A stretch of 64,000 nt of DNA, taken from NCBI GenBank assembly GCA_964503685.1, contig CAZDAW010000002.1:22917-86916 (forward strand), read 5' to 3'. The position numbers and the translations under genes are program-made. Source of the stretch: CAZDAW01 sp964503685. GTDB lineage: Bacteria > Chloroflexota > Anaerolineae > Anaerolineales > Anaerolineaceae. Below, in pieces: positions 32,946 to 42,017 of the stretch (its first letter is position 1; each line of letters opens with the position of its first letter). The notes under the pieces were generated by a model, which saw nothing but the letters and a program-made list of their open reading frames with translations, searched no databases and was not told the origin of the DNA.

Positions 32946-33767
32946 CTATTTGACAGAACGGGCAATACGAAAACCCATTACGGGCGATGTGTTTGTAGGC
33001 AATACACCTTCTCGCGCAGAACAGCGGGCCAGTTTCCGACTGTAATACCATGCGCCCCCGCGTACGACGATTTTGCTATCCTTATCAGGATTTTCTCGAC
33101 CATCTTCGGCATTGTAGGGGTAAGGCATAAAAGCCGTTGACGTCATTTCCCAAACATTTCCCCCCAGATCAGTTACGCCAAAAATGCTATCACCCCCAGG
33201 TGAATAGTTGCCAACAGGTGTTGTTCCACGCTTCCCGCTTTCGACAGTATTACAACGCCAGGGGTCAAAATCATTTCCCCATGGGTATAAGCGATTATCG
33301 TCTCCGCGTGCAGCACGTTCCCATTCGGCTTCTGTCGGAAGACGATATTGAGTTTTCAATGTGTCGTTCAACCATTTTATATAAGCTTCTGCATCATACT
33401 TTGAGATGTCAACAACGGGATGGGTTCCCAGACCTTCGGGGTATGAAAAGCCAATCCAACTACGCGGCACTCGATAATTTGTACTCCACACAAATTCGTG
33501 ATATTCAAAATTGGTGACAGGATATTTTGCTATTTCAAATGCTGGCAGGTGTATCCGATGCTGCGGTTGTTCGGCCTGGAAAAGATCTTTGCTGTACCAT
33601 TCCTGCGCCCACTCTTCTATTCGTAACAACTCGCGCACCTGGGCGTTACTGGTTCCAATGATAACATCCCCTTCAGGTATCAATATTAATTCTGGTTCCT
33701 TGACTTCTGTCTCGGAAAAGATATCGGGTTTTGGAGCGCCAGATTCATTCGAGTTCTTGTTCTTCAT
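32946..33767 (-). CDS. FGE/SUMF1-domain protein
   Basis: A 273-residue protein of the formylglycine-generating-enzyme/EgtB superfamily fold. Landmarks are 'AKYPVTNFEYHEFV', 'YRLPTEAEWERAARG', 'YPWGNDFDP', 'FGVTDLGGNVWEMT' and the C-terminal 'VVRGGAWYYSRKLARCSARE'. In true FGE two cysteines flank this last segment; here the first is Tyr and only the second (ARCSAR) remains, so sulfatase activation is doubtful. The role is unknown; many bacterial members are binding modules. It is the last gene of the minus-strand glycan region. Confidence 0.8.
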   Translation of the reverse strand: MKNKNSNESGAPKPDIFSETEVKEPELILIPEGDVIIGTSNAQVRELLRIEEWAQEWYSKDLFQAEQPQHRIHLPAFEIAKYPVTNFEYHEFVWSTNYRVPRSWIGFSYPEGLGTHPVVDISKYDAEAYIKWLNDTLKTQYRLPTEAEWERAARGDDNRLYPWGNDFDPWRCNTVESGKRGTTPVGNYSPGGDSIFGVTDLGGNVWEMTSTAFMPYPYNAEDGRENPDKDSKIVVRGGAWYYSRKLARCSAREGVLPTNTSPVMGFRIARSVK

Positions 33768-33824
33768 TGACTCATAGCCTATGATAATTAACGAAAGGGA
33801 TCACTACATTTAGATATATTATAT

Positions 33825-34919
33825 CTAAATTCCTCCCTGCGCTTTCTCAATAATTTTACTATAGGTGTTAATAACTTTTTCAATGTTTTCGTCAATTCCC
33901 TGACTGATTCCAAAAAGATAAGCATCTCTTGCCGCTTCTGATTTATAGGCGTCGAGGTGATCGACAATATCCAGCAAGACTCTTTCCCAGGCATTGGAAG
34001 TGTTTTTAACCAGCCAGCCATACTGACGTAAATTTGTATAGGCTGGGCCTTCGCTCGCTACCCAAGGAATTTTCATGATCATATATTCTAAGACTTTAAC
34101 CCAACTTCTTCGATCATCATAAGGGCCAGATAAAGGAGCAATTCCAATATCAAAATTAGCAAGCTGCTGAGGCCAATCTCTTTGAGCAACCCAGGGTACC
34201 AGTATTTTTTGTTCAGGAGGAACTGGTAATTCGTTATATATCCGCTGATCACCACCACAAATCAGAATTTTAACCTGAGGACGAACGCGGCAGATATTTT
34301 TCAGAGCAGTGATGACCCCACTTCCCGTAAAGCTCTGAAAATGGGAAACGCTTCCACCCCAACCGATGTGAATACCTTCATGATGTTTTGGAGTGATATT
34401 TTGGTATTTTTCCATCTCCGCATAATTGGGCAACAGATGAATATCTGTATATGCTCGCCAATCATCAGCCAGACGAGTGGCTGGCACTGTTGCAGCATGA
34501 ACCAGCCGCATCCCCCATTTGAATTGAGTCAATGGAGGCGGATCTAATTTTTCAGAGACAAGCTTTCCATCAGGGTCACGATATTCAATGATACCCTGCT
34601 TCCAGAATAACGAACTTTTTACTGTGGAAGGTATCAAGTCATACGCGTCATCAAAATCAACAATCACTACTTTATCGCGTGCTTTCCAGCGTTGAATTGC
34701 TGCTAATACTGGACCAAACAAATTGCGCTGGATGACGATAATATCCGCGGCGTTACATAATTCCTGGGCTTCTTGTGAGTTGTTAATGAAGCTATTAATA
34801 TCCAACATATGAGCTTGGTGCAGCTTTGTTCGATTTATGGCTCTCGCTGGAATAGCAATTCGCCATTCAGCGCAATTCCATTCGGCCTGGGTATCGGCGT
34901 ATATGTATGTAATGATCAA
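33825..34919 (-). CDS. Glycosyltransferase, GT4-like
   Basis: A 364-residue two-domain (GT-B) glycosyltransferase. The N-terminal half has 'VVIVDFDDAYDLIP'. The C-terminal half has 'HIGWGGSVSHFQSF' (loop after the nucleotide-binding strand) and 'DIGIAPLSGPYDDRRSWVKV', which match group 1 transferases. The start appears to be TTG 34919, since GGAGG lies 9 nt upstream and no in-frame ATG fits. It resembles the C-terminal part of its upstream neighbour, so the two are likely relatives. Donor and acceptor are unknown. Confidence 0.75.
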   Translation of the reverse strand: MIITYIYADTQAEWNCAEWRIAIPARAINRTKLHQAHMLDINSFINNSQEAQELCNAADIIVIQRNLFGPVLAAIQRWKARDKVVIVDFDDAYDLIPSTVKSSLFWKQGIIEYRDPDGKLVSEKLDPPPLTQFKWGMRLVHAATVPATRLADDWRAYTDIHLLPNYAEMEKYQNITPKHHEGIHIGWGGSVSHFQSFTGSGVITALKNICRVRPQVKILICGGDQRIYNELPVPPEQKILVPWVAQRDWPQQLANFDIGIAPLSGPYDDRRSWVKVLEYMIMKIPWVASEGPAYTNLRQYGWLVKNTSNAWERVLLDIVDHLDAYKSEAARDAYLFGISQGIDENIEKVINTYSKIIEKAQGGI

Positions 34920-34980
34920 AGAATAATACCTCCTAAATCAGCCGTTGATTATTGGATATAGAGAGCGATATCGAGTTGGC

Positions 34981-35003
34981 CGAACATCATTTGAGGATGT
35001 TCG
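34981..35003 (-). repeat. 8-bp inverted repeat between glycosyltransferase genes
   Basis: CGAACATC (34981-34988) and GATGTTCG (34996-35003) form a perfect 8-bp stem with a 7-nt loop. It is downstream of the gene ending at 35024 on the minus strand but has no T-run after it, so it is not a typical terminator. It could stabilise or process the transcript. Confidence 0.4.
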
Positions 35004-35023
35004 CTTGAAGTTTCCGAAAAAGA

Positions 35024-36727
35024 TCATGTGTTACGCGTGTAATCATAAGTTTCTTTTTTACGAGCAGCCTCTATCCTCTGCGAATAAGTTGCAGGTAGCG
35101 TTCGATTAAAGCTTCGTAAATGTTCTATAATATCGAGCCAATATAAAGCAACCTGATTGGTTTCTCTGCTTTCTGCTCGTTGATGACCGGCTTTACCTAG
35201 AGACAGGCGCAGTTCTTTATTCATGACAAGTTGTCGCAGGTTTGAATACCATTCATCTGGCGTATTGGCAATAAATCCGCCGTCACGCCACTCTACATAA
35301 CCGGGTAGAGGTGAAGCGATCCAGGGTATGGAACGCGCTCCGGCTTCGAGCAATCTCCGATCGGAAAGCGAGCGATTATAAGGTATGTTTCGGGCAGGAA
35401 CAAGAAGAATATCCATTTGTCCCAGCAAATATGGATAATCATCCTGAGCTACTGGCGGCAAGTACAATCGGCGTGGTTCCGGTAAACTTTCAAATAATTG
35501 ATAGACCTGAATATCGCCGCTGATAACCAGTTGTGTTTGAGGAAATTCCCGTAAGATACGAATGACAACCCTTTTAATTTGAGCTACATCTTCTACTTCA
35601 CCGGGATAGCCGATCCATCCGATATTAAGGGTGTGACGACGGGAGGGTGTTTTTTCCCACAAAAGATTATGACGTGACCAGGCATCAGGGACCATTTTCG
35701 CAATATATCCGGCGTCAGAAAGAGAGTTTGCCATGAAGTTACTGGATACCGTGATCAAATCGGCCAATAATAAGGCGGCTGCATAAGCCCTGGCGCGTTG
35801 TGGAGTACCCAGACCCAATCGGGAATATTCGGGATGGGTTACTGGCATTTGCTCAAAATCAGAATCTAGATCTACAATTATTGGAACTCGCGCCGCGTTG
35901 CAGGCTGCCAGACTTTCCATAATTTTAGGTTCGCAATGTGGATTGAAGGCAATGACAGCATCAAACGGGCCGGTTACATTTGTGGGGTATTGTTCGGAAA
36001 ATACTGTTTCACATTTGATTGAAGCGAGAGCCGCGGCAGTTAATGCGGCGCGCCGACTCATTTCTTTCACGTGATCAAGTAATAAGAGAATGCGTTTTGA
36101 GCGAGTTTTCCGGTTTTCAGCTTCGTATTCAATTGGATATTCGTTCTTTTTGTCATCCTCTTGTGCATTCATTTGAAGCTGGATGTTATCCAGTAAATTT
36201 TGTAATGCTTCAGCGATTTCTGGTTTTCCATCAGCCTGCGCCTGGCGAATATTCAATTCAAGCAGCGCTGGTATCAATGCATCGATTTCATCGAGGTGAT
36301 CAGAGACAATTTGTGCCGGGTTTTCATCCTTGATAATTTCTTGAAGTAAGGTAGCTGCTTTTTGCAACTCCTCTTCTGAAACTGACACAAAGCGGCCGGC
36401 CAGCCGTTTTAGAAGGCGTGCTATTGCATCAGGATGAGTCGGCAAAGGCTCACCGGACACTGACGGCAACAACGCAGACTCGCTTTCGGCCAGGTGTAAC
36501 CTTCGCTTGATCTCATCGTTTGAATTTAATCGGCTGGCTTTCTCATATAAACTGGCTGCAGATTTGCTATCCCCACTGGCCAGATACAAGTCACCAATGA
36601 TAATGTAAGCATCAACATCGTCCGGGTATTCATGTAATATATCCAGATACAGTTTGAGTGCTTCCTCAATACGATTGGCGCTTAAATATGTACGACCGAT
36701 TGTTTTTAATATTTTGAGATCTGTCAT
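35024..36727 (-). CDS. TPR-glycosyltransferase with helical repeat module
   Basis: A 567-residue protein. TPR units fill about 5-80 ('ALKLYLDILHEYPDDVDAYI', 'ASLYEKASRL'). One copy of a 63-66-residue helical repeat follows (about 124-186, 'AQADGKPEIAEALQNLLDNI'), the same module present three times in the next upstream gene. A GT-B-like glycosyltransferase region (about 210-545) has 'VPIIVDLDSDFEQMP' and 'NIGWIGYPGEVEDV'. TPR-GT fusions often glycosylate proteins, including flagellins, but the target is unknown. Confidence 0.72.
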   Translation of the reverse strand: MTDLKILKTIGRTYLSANRIEEALKLYLDILHEYPDDVDAYIIIGDLYLASGDSKSAASLYEKASRLNSNDEIKRRLHLAESESALLPSVSGEPLPTHPDAIARLLKRLAGRFVSVSEEELQKAATLLQEIIKDENPAQIVSDHLDEIDALIPALLELNIRQAQADGKPEIAEALQNLLDNIQLQMNAQEDDKKNEYPIEYEAENRKTRSKRILLLLDHVKEMSRRAALTAAALASIKCETVFSEQYPTNVTGPFDAVIAFNPHCEPKIMESLAACNAARVPIIVDLDSDFEQMPVTHPEYSRLGLGTPQRARAYAAALLLADLITVSSNFMANSLSDAGYIAKMVPDAWSRHNLLWEKTPSRRHTLNIGWIGYPGEVEDVAQIKRVVIRILREFPQTQLVISGDIQVYQLFESLPEPRRLYLPPVAQDDYPYLLGQMDILLVPARNIPYNRSLSDRRLLEAGARSIPWIASPLPGYVEWRDGGFIANTPDEWYSNLRQLVMNKELRLSLGKAGHQRAESRETNQVALYWLDIIEHLRSFNRTLPATYSQRIEAARKKETYDYTRNT

Positions 36728-36876
36728 TCCAACTCAGTCAATAATTCAGATAGCAGGCAACAAGTCTTGCTATACCAATTTACTCCAATTAATAAATCGG
36801 GTCAGTAAAGGCGCGATGAAAGTTACGTTAAGGTATTTAAACGGAAATTACATCTATTTTTTACGCCACAAGGCTA
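36728..36876. other. Short gap between glycosyltransferase genes
   Basis: A 149-bp AT-rich stretch. I see no convincing promoter, terminator or small gene. A plus-strand frame crossing it is antisense to both neighbours and has no coding features. Confidence 0.3.
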
Positions 36877-39800
36877 TTACACTTGCTCAATTTGCGTCTG
36901 ATCATCGAGCACCTGCTGGATATAGTCCGCCAGGTTTTCCAATCCATCTGCTAAATCCTGATTGCCTTCTGCAATGGCTGTGCGAATGTTCGCACGAACC
37001 AATTCCAGCAAATCTTCGTCAAGGCGATCTTTGTTATCCTTCAGTGCAGTAATAATATCTTCTGCATCGAGCAAAATTTGTAATGTCTCTTCCGGTTTAT
37101 ATTGGGAGGCTTGAGTTTCAACACGGTTGACGATAACCTGCTCGATATAATTAGCCAGATCATTTAACCCATCCGCAAGCTCGGTCTCACCATCCCGTCT
37201 TGCACTTCTTTCATTCTCTTTCACAAGATGTAAAAGATCTTTATCAAGCTTATCCTCATTCTCCTGAAGAGCGGTCAGTAGATCATCTGCTGATAATAAT
37301 TTTTGGAGTGTGGTGACAGCTTGATCTACAGGCGCAGCAACAGACCTTGAATCAATAATATTGCTGATATAAGTAGCCAGGTTTTCCAGTCCCTGGGCTA
37401 AATCTTGTTTTCCATCAGCCTGAGCTGTTTGGGCGTTAAGACGGACCAGCTTGAGCAGTTCGGCGTCCAGATCTTTTTCATGGGACAGCAAAGCAGCGGG
37501 TAAATCTTCAGATTGTAAAAGCAATGTTAAGGTTTCAACTGCCTTGGCTGACGCCAGGGGCGTTTCTGGCATAGAAGGGGTGGAAGAAAACAGCGATGGT
37601 ACATCCTCCTTTAAAGATCGCCCGGTCATCTGATGGTAACAATTATTTTGCGCTTCCTGAATTTCAGGTGTAGTCAGATGATTATACTTGGTATATACCT
37701 TCTGATAGAGCGCCTGAATCTGTTCTGGTTTAAGGATATTACGGGTCTTCTTCCCTTTCCACACCACGTATTCATTTGTGACAAAAGCGAGATGACTGAA
37801 TGGGCCTACTAATGCGAGCCGGATCAGCCATTCCCAATCTTCTAAAGCAAGCATTGATTCATCAAAATACAGGTTGGCTTTTTCCATAACTTCACGGCGG
37901 AACATCAAACACAGATTGGGTATGTAGTTTGCTACCAGCATGTGCGCGGGTGAAAAATCCATAGACCGCGTGACTCGTTTATCCAATACTTTGTGTTTGG
38001 GATTTGTAGCATCTCTGGTGACCTGTAAGCCGTCGGTGTAGGCAGCAACAAGAGATTGATTATTTTCCAGCTCGCTTACCAGGGAAAAGATATGTTCGGG
38101 GTAATAAATATCGTCGTCATCCAGAAAGGCGATGTATTTACCCTTTGCCAGTTTCATACCCGTATTGCGCGCCGCGCCTGCTCCCCGATTTTCCGAGTGA
38201 GTCTCATAGCGAATATTACATTTACCTTCAAAACGTTTGATAATGTGGGCTACATCCTGTCCGCCATCATTAACTACAATGATTTCAATATTGGGGTAGG
38301 TTTGCGCAACGATGCTATCAAGGGCTGTCTTGAGTTCGGCTGGCCGATCATGAGTGGGAACAATCACAGATACAAATGGGTATCTGATTCTGTATTCTTC
38401 GGGTATTCGAATGTTATAACGCTCCAGAAAACCCTCGCGCGGAGTGGGACGAGGACCATCTACGGATTTCCAGTGGCGTTGGCGAGCTTTTTCAGCCTCA
38501 TTTTGAGAGAGGGCTGGATCCTTGTGCTCGTTGCTGGTCGCAGATTCAAAATATAGGCCAAGAATTTGTGGAATGTGGAAGAACCCGGTTTTGTCTGAGA
38601 TGCGCAACCACCATTCATAATCACCAGCTGAAACGAATTCTGGATCGAGTGGACCATATTGGTCATGGAGTGATTTTCGCCACATCGGTTGCGGACCAAT
38701 GAAGCAAACCTGAAATAATAGCCGTCGATTGAAATCAGGCCAGCGGAAACGCCCAGTGATTGGCCCTTTATCCAGGGTAGTATTCGGCGTCTGTGTAACG
38801 GCGCTATCAAAATAGACAACACCAATATCAGGGCGTTTTTCTAATACTTCAACCATCCTGCGGAACGCATCAGGGTGATGGCGGTCATCGGTGTTGGCCA
38901 TGGTAACATATTTACCCCGCGCCAATTCAAGGCCTCGGTTGAAAGTGGCGTGGCTATTTTCTCGCTTGGTGCGTGTGTATGAGATATTGGAATATTTTTT
39001 TTGAAACTCGGCAACAATTGCACTCTCTTTTTGAAGGGAACCACTATCAATAACGATGATTTCCATTCGGTCACGAATGGTTTGAGCTTCCAAATCTTCT
39101 AATAATCCACGTATAAATTTCTCGGAATTATATGTCGAAACGATAGCAGATACTAAAATAGGCGATTGATCGCCGGGTTCTTCGTTTTGAATAACGCGTG
39201 GGGCTACCACAGCTTGTTTTTCTTTTGTCTGTTCAGTTTGTTGACCCGCCCGTCTTTGTATCAGTATTTTAATGGCCGCCTGACACACCTTTGCTTTTTC
39301 CCGTTGATTTTCTTTTATGAGAACGGGAATATACTGCTGAACTTTTTCTCCAATCAAGTTCTCGAACAATGGATATGGTTCTGATAACACAAGCAAATTG
39401 GTGAGATTTTCCTCGAAATCGTGATCGCTTAATTCAGTTGCGTGCGAGAAGACATTATGGATTTTTTCAGGGATCTCAACCAGCGGTTTCAAAGTATCAT
39501 ATTTTCTCCATATATCAGAGACCTTTTTCATTCGGTTTGAATTAATCCACTCACTCACATATACAATGGTATCTCTAGCCCAGAGACCGCTGGCTTCTTC
39601 CGCTCCCCGGATCATCGTAGCGCCTCCCAAGTGGGTTACGATTACATCAGGGGTTAAGACAACTTTGTAGCCCGCTTCCCATATCTGAAAACCATAAATC
39701 AAATCAAAAAAGTATTTGGCGCATTTTTCATCCATGAAGATATGGCCAACTTTTTTTAAGTCTATGAGCATAATGGCGGAGCAAAGCGTTTGTACTTCGC

Positions 39801-41067
39801 GGGGCGCTGAAGGCACATCAGAAAAATGATAATGTGTGCCGCGACCATCACCAGCAAGGTAACCACCGGCATAACCTACGTTTCCATAACGATCTTTATG
39901 AACAGGTACAACAACGGCCGTCTCGTCATCCATGCACTTCATTAGCCCGGTCAACCACTCATCCTCGACATAAATGTCATCATCCATTAAAACCAGGTAA
40001 TCTGTATCGACGATACGTAAAACTTTATTCATCTCATGTGGATGGCTGAAATCAAGACCTTTGTTGTTGTCCAGGATAATCAGGTCATAATTGGTTGTAT
40101 ATTTTTTAATCCGCGAAATGCATTCGGAGGCAAAGTCACTATTCATGTTGGCCGTTACTACTGCTATCGTTACTCGTTTAGACTTGAGCGCGTTTTCTTC
40201 CGAACATGTCAGTGTCTTGACAAAATCTGGACGGCGGTAACTGTAGGTATCATTGATATTTGCTAGTAATGCACGATACGGGAAAATCTTTGATGCAGGG
40301 TGCAAACCAGTGATCTCTGCTTCGCGCTTTTCTTGATTGTGTTGAAAGCGGTAATCGTCAATCAGACGAGCCAGCGCCATTGCAGCCAACTTGCGTTCAG
40401 TGGCTTTTTCGTCAAACAATTTGGCGTCCTGTTTGATGATCTCCAGATTGGGTGCATAAACCCGTTCGTTTTTCCCAACGAAAGTTTCTCCTGGCTTGCC
40501 TTTATCTGTTTGATAGTTTTCATGTTCGAAAATAACATCAGGAAGATAAAGGATTCGTTTATATCCCAGGTAAGCCAACATATTGTAGATATCATAGATG
40601 TGGTCATCAATGCGATAACGTTTATAATCGGTGGGGCATAGCCCAATTTCCAGACAGGCGCGTCGTGAGAGAATGGGAAAAGTACAGAGTCTTTCCTGGA
40701 AAAGCATATCATTAATGTGTAGCAAGACAATATCGTCCGGGTACATTGCAAAGGCATTAAGCGCGATTTGATCCCAGTTTTTTGTGCGGATGACGACATC
40801 ATCGTTCATTCCTGATACAAAACGGCCACATGACACGTCGAAACATGCCTGATTGAGCGCGCCCATCGTCGATCCTTTAGGCAGAATCGTTTTCGTTATT
40901 TTAAATTTGTCGCAAGTGATGTTTTGACTTTCAATGTCATCATCATCAACAGCCAAAACCATCTCTATCTGGTCCAATCGCGCAGTTGTATCAATAATGC
41001 TCTGAAATAGACGTTGAATCCGTTGGACTCGATTACGGGTTGGGCATATAAATGAAAAGTTGATCAT
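36877..41067 (-). CDS. Giant glycosyltransferase: four GT2 domains plus three helical repeats
   Basis: A 1396-residue protein with four family-2 glycosyltransferase domains. GT2-1 is at about 1-230 ('INFSFICPTRNRVQRIQRLF', 'VLAVDDDD'). GT2-2 is at about 300-510 ('YLVLMDDDIYVEDEWL'). GT2-3 is at about 645-880 ('VSAIVSTYNSEKFIRGLLED', 'ANTDDRHHPDAF'). GT2-4 is at about 925-1150 ('VSVIVPTHDRPAELKTALDS', 'FLDDDDIYYPEH'). Residues 1176-1396 are three tandem 72-75-residue helical repeats. AAGGA precedes the ATG. Such multi-GT2 chains build repeating glycans in capsule, LPS-like or flagellar clusters. The order of sugar transfer is not known. Confidence 0.85.
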   Translation of the reverse strand: MINFSFICPTRNRVQRIQRLFQSIIDTTARLDQIEMVLAVDDDDIESQNITCDKFKITKTILPKGSTMGALNQACFDVSCGRFVSGMNDDVVIRTKNWDQIALNAFAMYPDDIVLLHINDMLFQERLCTFPILSRRACLEIGLCPTDYKRYRIDDHIYDIYNMLAYLGYKRILYLPDVIFEHENYQTDKGKPGETFVGKNERVYAPNLEIIKQDAKLFDEKATERKLAAMALARLIDDYRFQHNQEKREAEITGLHPASKIFPYRALLANINDTYSYRRPDFVKTLTCSEENALKSKRVTIAVVTANMNSDFASECISRIKKYTTNYDLIILDNNKGLDFSHPHEMNKVLRIVDTDYLVLMDDDIYVEDEWLTGLMKCMDDETAVVVPVHKDRYGNVGYAGGYLAGDGRGTHYHFSDVPSAPREVQTLCSAIMLIDLKKVGHIFMDEKCAKYFFDLIYGFQIWEAGYKVVLTPDVIVTHLGGATMIRGAEEASGLWARDTIVYVSEWINSNRMKKVSDIWRKYDTLKPLVEIPEKIHNVFSHATELSDHDFEENLTNLLVLSEPYPLFENLIGEKVQQYIPVLIKENQREKAKVCQAAIKILIQRRAGQQTEQTKEKQAVVAPRVIQNEEPGDQSPILVSAIVSTYNSEKFIRGLLEDLEAQTIRDRMEIIVIDSGSLQKESAIVAEFQKKYSNISYTRTKRENSHATFNRGLELARGKYVTMANTDDRHHPDAFRRMVEVLEKRPDIGVVYFDSAVTQTPNTTLDKGPITGRFRWPDFNRRLLFQVCFIGPQPMWRKSLHDQYGPLDPEFVSAGDYEWWLRISDKTGFFHIPQILGLYFESATSNEHKDPALSQNEAEKARQRHWKSVDGPRPTPREGFLERYNIRIPEEYRIRYPFVSVIVPTHDRPAELKTALDSIVAQTYPNIEIIVVNDGGQDVAHIIKRFEGKCNIRYETHSENRGAGAARNTGMKLAKGKYIAFLDDDDIYYPEHIFSLVSELENNQSLVAAYTDGLQVTRDATNPKHKVLDKRVTRSMDFSPAHMLVANYIPNLCLMFRREVMEKANLYFDESMLALEDWEWLIRLALVGPFSHLAFVTNEYVVWKGKKTRNILKPEQIQALYQKVYTKYNHLTTPEIQEAQNNCYHQMTGRSLKEDVPSLFSSTPSMPETPLASAKAVETLTLLLQSEDLPAALLSHEKDLDAELLKLVRLNAQTAQADGKQDLAQGLENLATYISNIIDSRSVAAPVDQAVTTLQKLLSADDLLTALQENEDKLDKDLLHLVKENERSARRDGETELADGLNDLANYIEQVIVNRVETQASQYKPEETLQILLDAEDIITALKDNKDRLDEDLLELVRANIRTAIAEGNQDLADGLENLADYIQQVLDDQTQIEQV
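36880..37542 (-). repeat. Three coding repeats (72-75 residues each)
   Basis: Residues 1176-1249, 1250-1324 and 1325-1396 of the giant glycosyltransferase align without gaps over a 66-residue core. The pattern is L..LL..[ED]D...AL......LD..LL.LV..N...A..[DE]G...LA.GL..LA.YI..V. A fourth copy, more diverged, lies in the neighbouring protein (residues about 124-186, near 36170-36360). Confidence 0.8.
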
Positions 41068-41116
41068 ACGAAATCCTTATAATTTATCAACAAAAATCAA
41101 GATGTTTTACAGGTAG

Positions 41117-41402
41117 TCACTCGTTTTGCTGATCTATCAGAGCTTTCACTTCAGCAAATGATTTACCGGTGAAGCATTGTCGTTTATTTTGCAGTTTTGT
41201 TAAATCTTCGTCCTTGGCGTTTATTATTTCGAGCGGGTTTAACGATTGGCTGAGAGCATAGCAATGATTTTTATGGATGAACAAGTTATATTCTTTATAG
41301 GTTTCGATCACAAAATTAGGTCCAGTAGTCACATCATTGATCTGGCTCCGGTCAATCATCTGCCTGATTTCTTCTATTGTATTGGCGATGATAATCCTGT
41401 AA
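41117..41402 (-). pseudogene. Out-of-frame 3' end of the CDP-glycerol-transferase-like gene
   Basis: This frame, open from 41458 to 41117, encodes the end of repeat 3 ('YRIIIANTIEEIRQMID') and a whole fourth repeat ('FVIETYKEYNLFIHKNHCYA', 'KSFAEVKALIDQQNE') of the upstream protein, one base out of register. Removing one base from the six-T run at 41403-41408 joins the frames into a single 846-residue protein. I therefore treat it as a disconnected gene end, not a separate gene. Confidence 0.65.
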
Positions 41403-42017
41403 TTTTTTCTCGTTTGCTTCGGATATATCCTTAAAAGCAAGCGACTGATAAATGCCATAATATTTTTTATTGTACAGTAAAATGTTATACTTTTTATAGC
41501 CTATCTCGATGAGTGTAGGGGTTGCACGAATCACATCCGAAAGCGCTTTTTTTATATTATTGATGTTTTCATTCTTGCTAGAAGGAGAAAATTGCCCTGT
41601 TCCAATCAGTGTATAATCGTCCACAACTCGTTTAACGCTCTCAAGTGAATCGGCAATAGCAATTGTCTTGTTATTCTGGAAGATTCGCAGTTTTTCTTCT
41701 GATATCCGGGTCAGATCAATAGGGCCTAATGTGCTGGCGAGCGCATAGTATTTTTTACGATAAGCGCCGATGTTGTAACCTTTATAATTCGCCTCGATTA
41801 ATTGGGGAGTTGGGAAAAAGTTTGCCTCGTCGATTTGACGTTTGATTTCCTTAAAGGAAAAACTCTCTACACACGTGCCTTCTTCCAGATATCCTTTTAG
41901 AATTTTTTCGGTTGTCGTGGGTAAATCGACCGGGCCAAGCGATATGCTTAAGGCATAATACCTATCTTTATAATAAACAATGTTATAACCCTTATAACCG
42001 GCCTCGATCATTTTGGG
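41117..42017 (-). repeat. Four coding repeats with YKGYNI...YYALS motif
   Basis: Repeats begin at residues 548, 618 and 714 of the protein starting at 43658; a fourth follows in the shifted frame. The pattern is P.LIE..YKGYNI..Y...YYAL..SLGP.DL, a variable spacer, then .S.EE.K..ID. The spacing of 60-96 residues and shared register show a tandem domain array. It resembles accessory modules I have seen attached to glycosyltransferases and other surface-glycan enzymes, but I cannot name a family. Confidence 0.7.

Noticed and set aside
32946..33767. FGE-like protein as a diversity-generating retroelement target
   Set aside because: No reverse transcriptase, template repeat or adenine-rich variable region was found nearby.
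36654..37052. Plus-strand 132-codon frame
   Set aside because: It is antisense to the repeats and to the TPR-glycosyltransferase start and has no coding features.
41117..41458. Separate 113-residue gene
   Set aside because: Its sequence continues the repeat array of the upstream gene one base out of frame, so it is better read as a disconnected 3' end.
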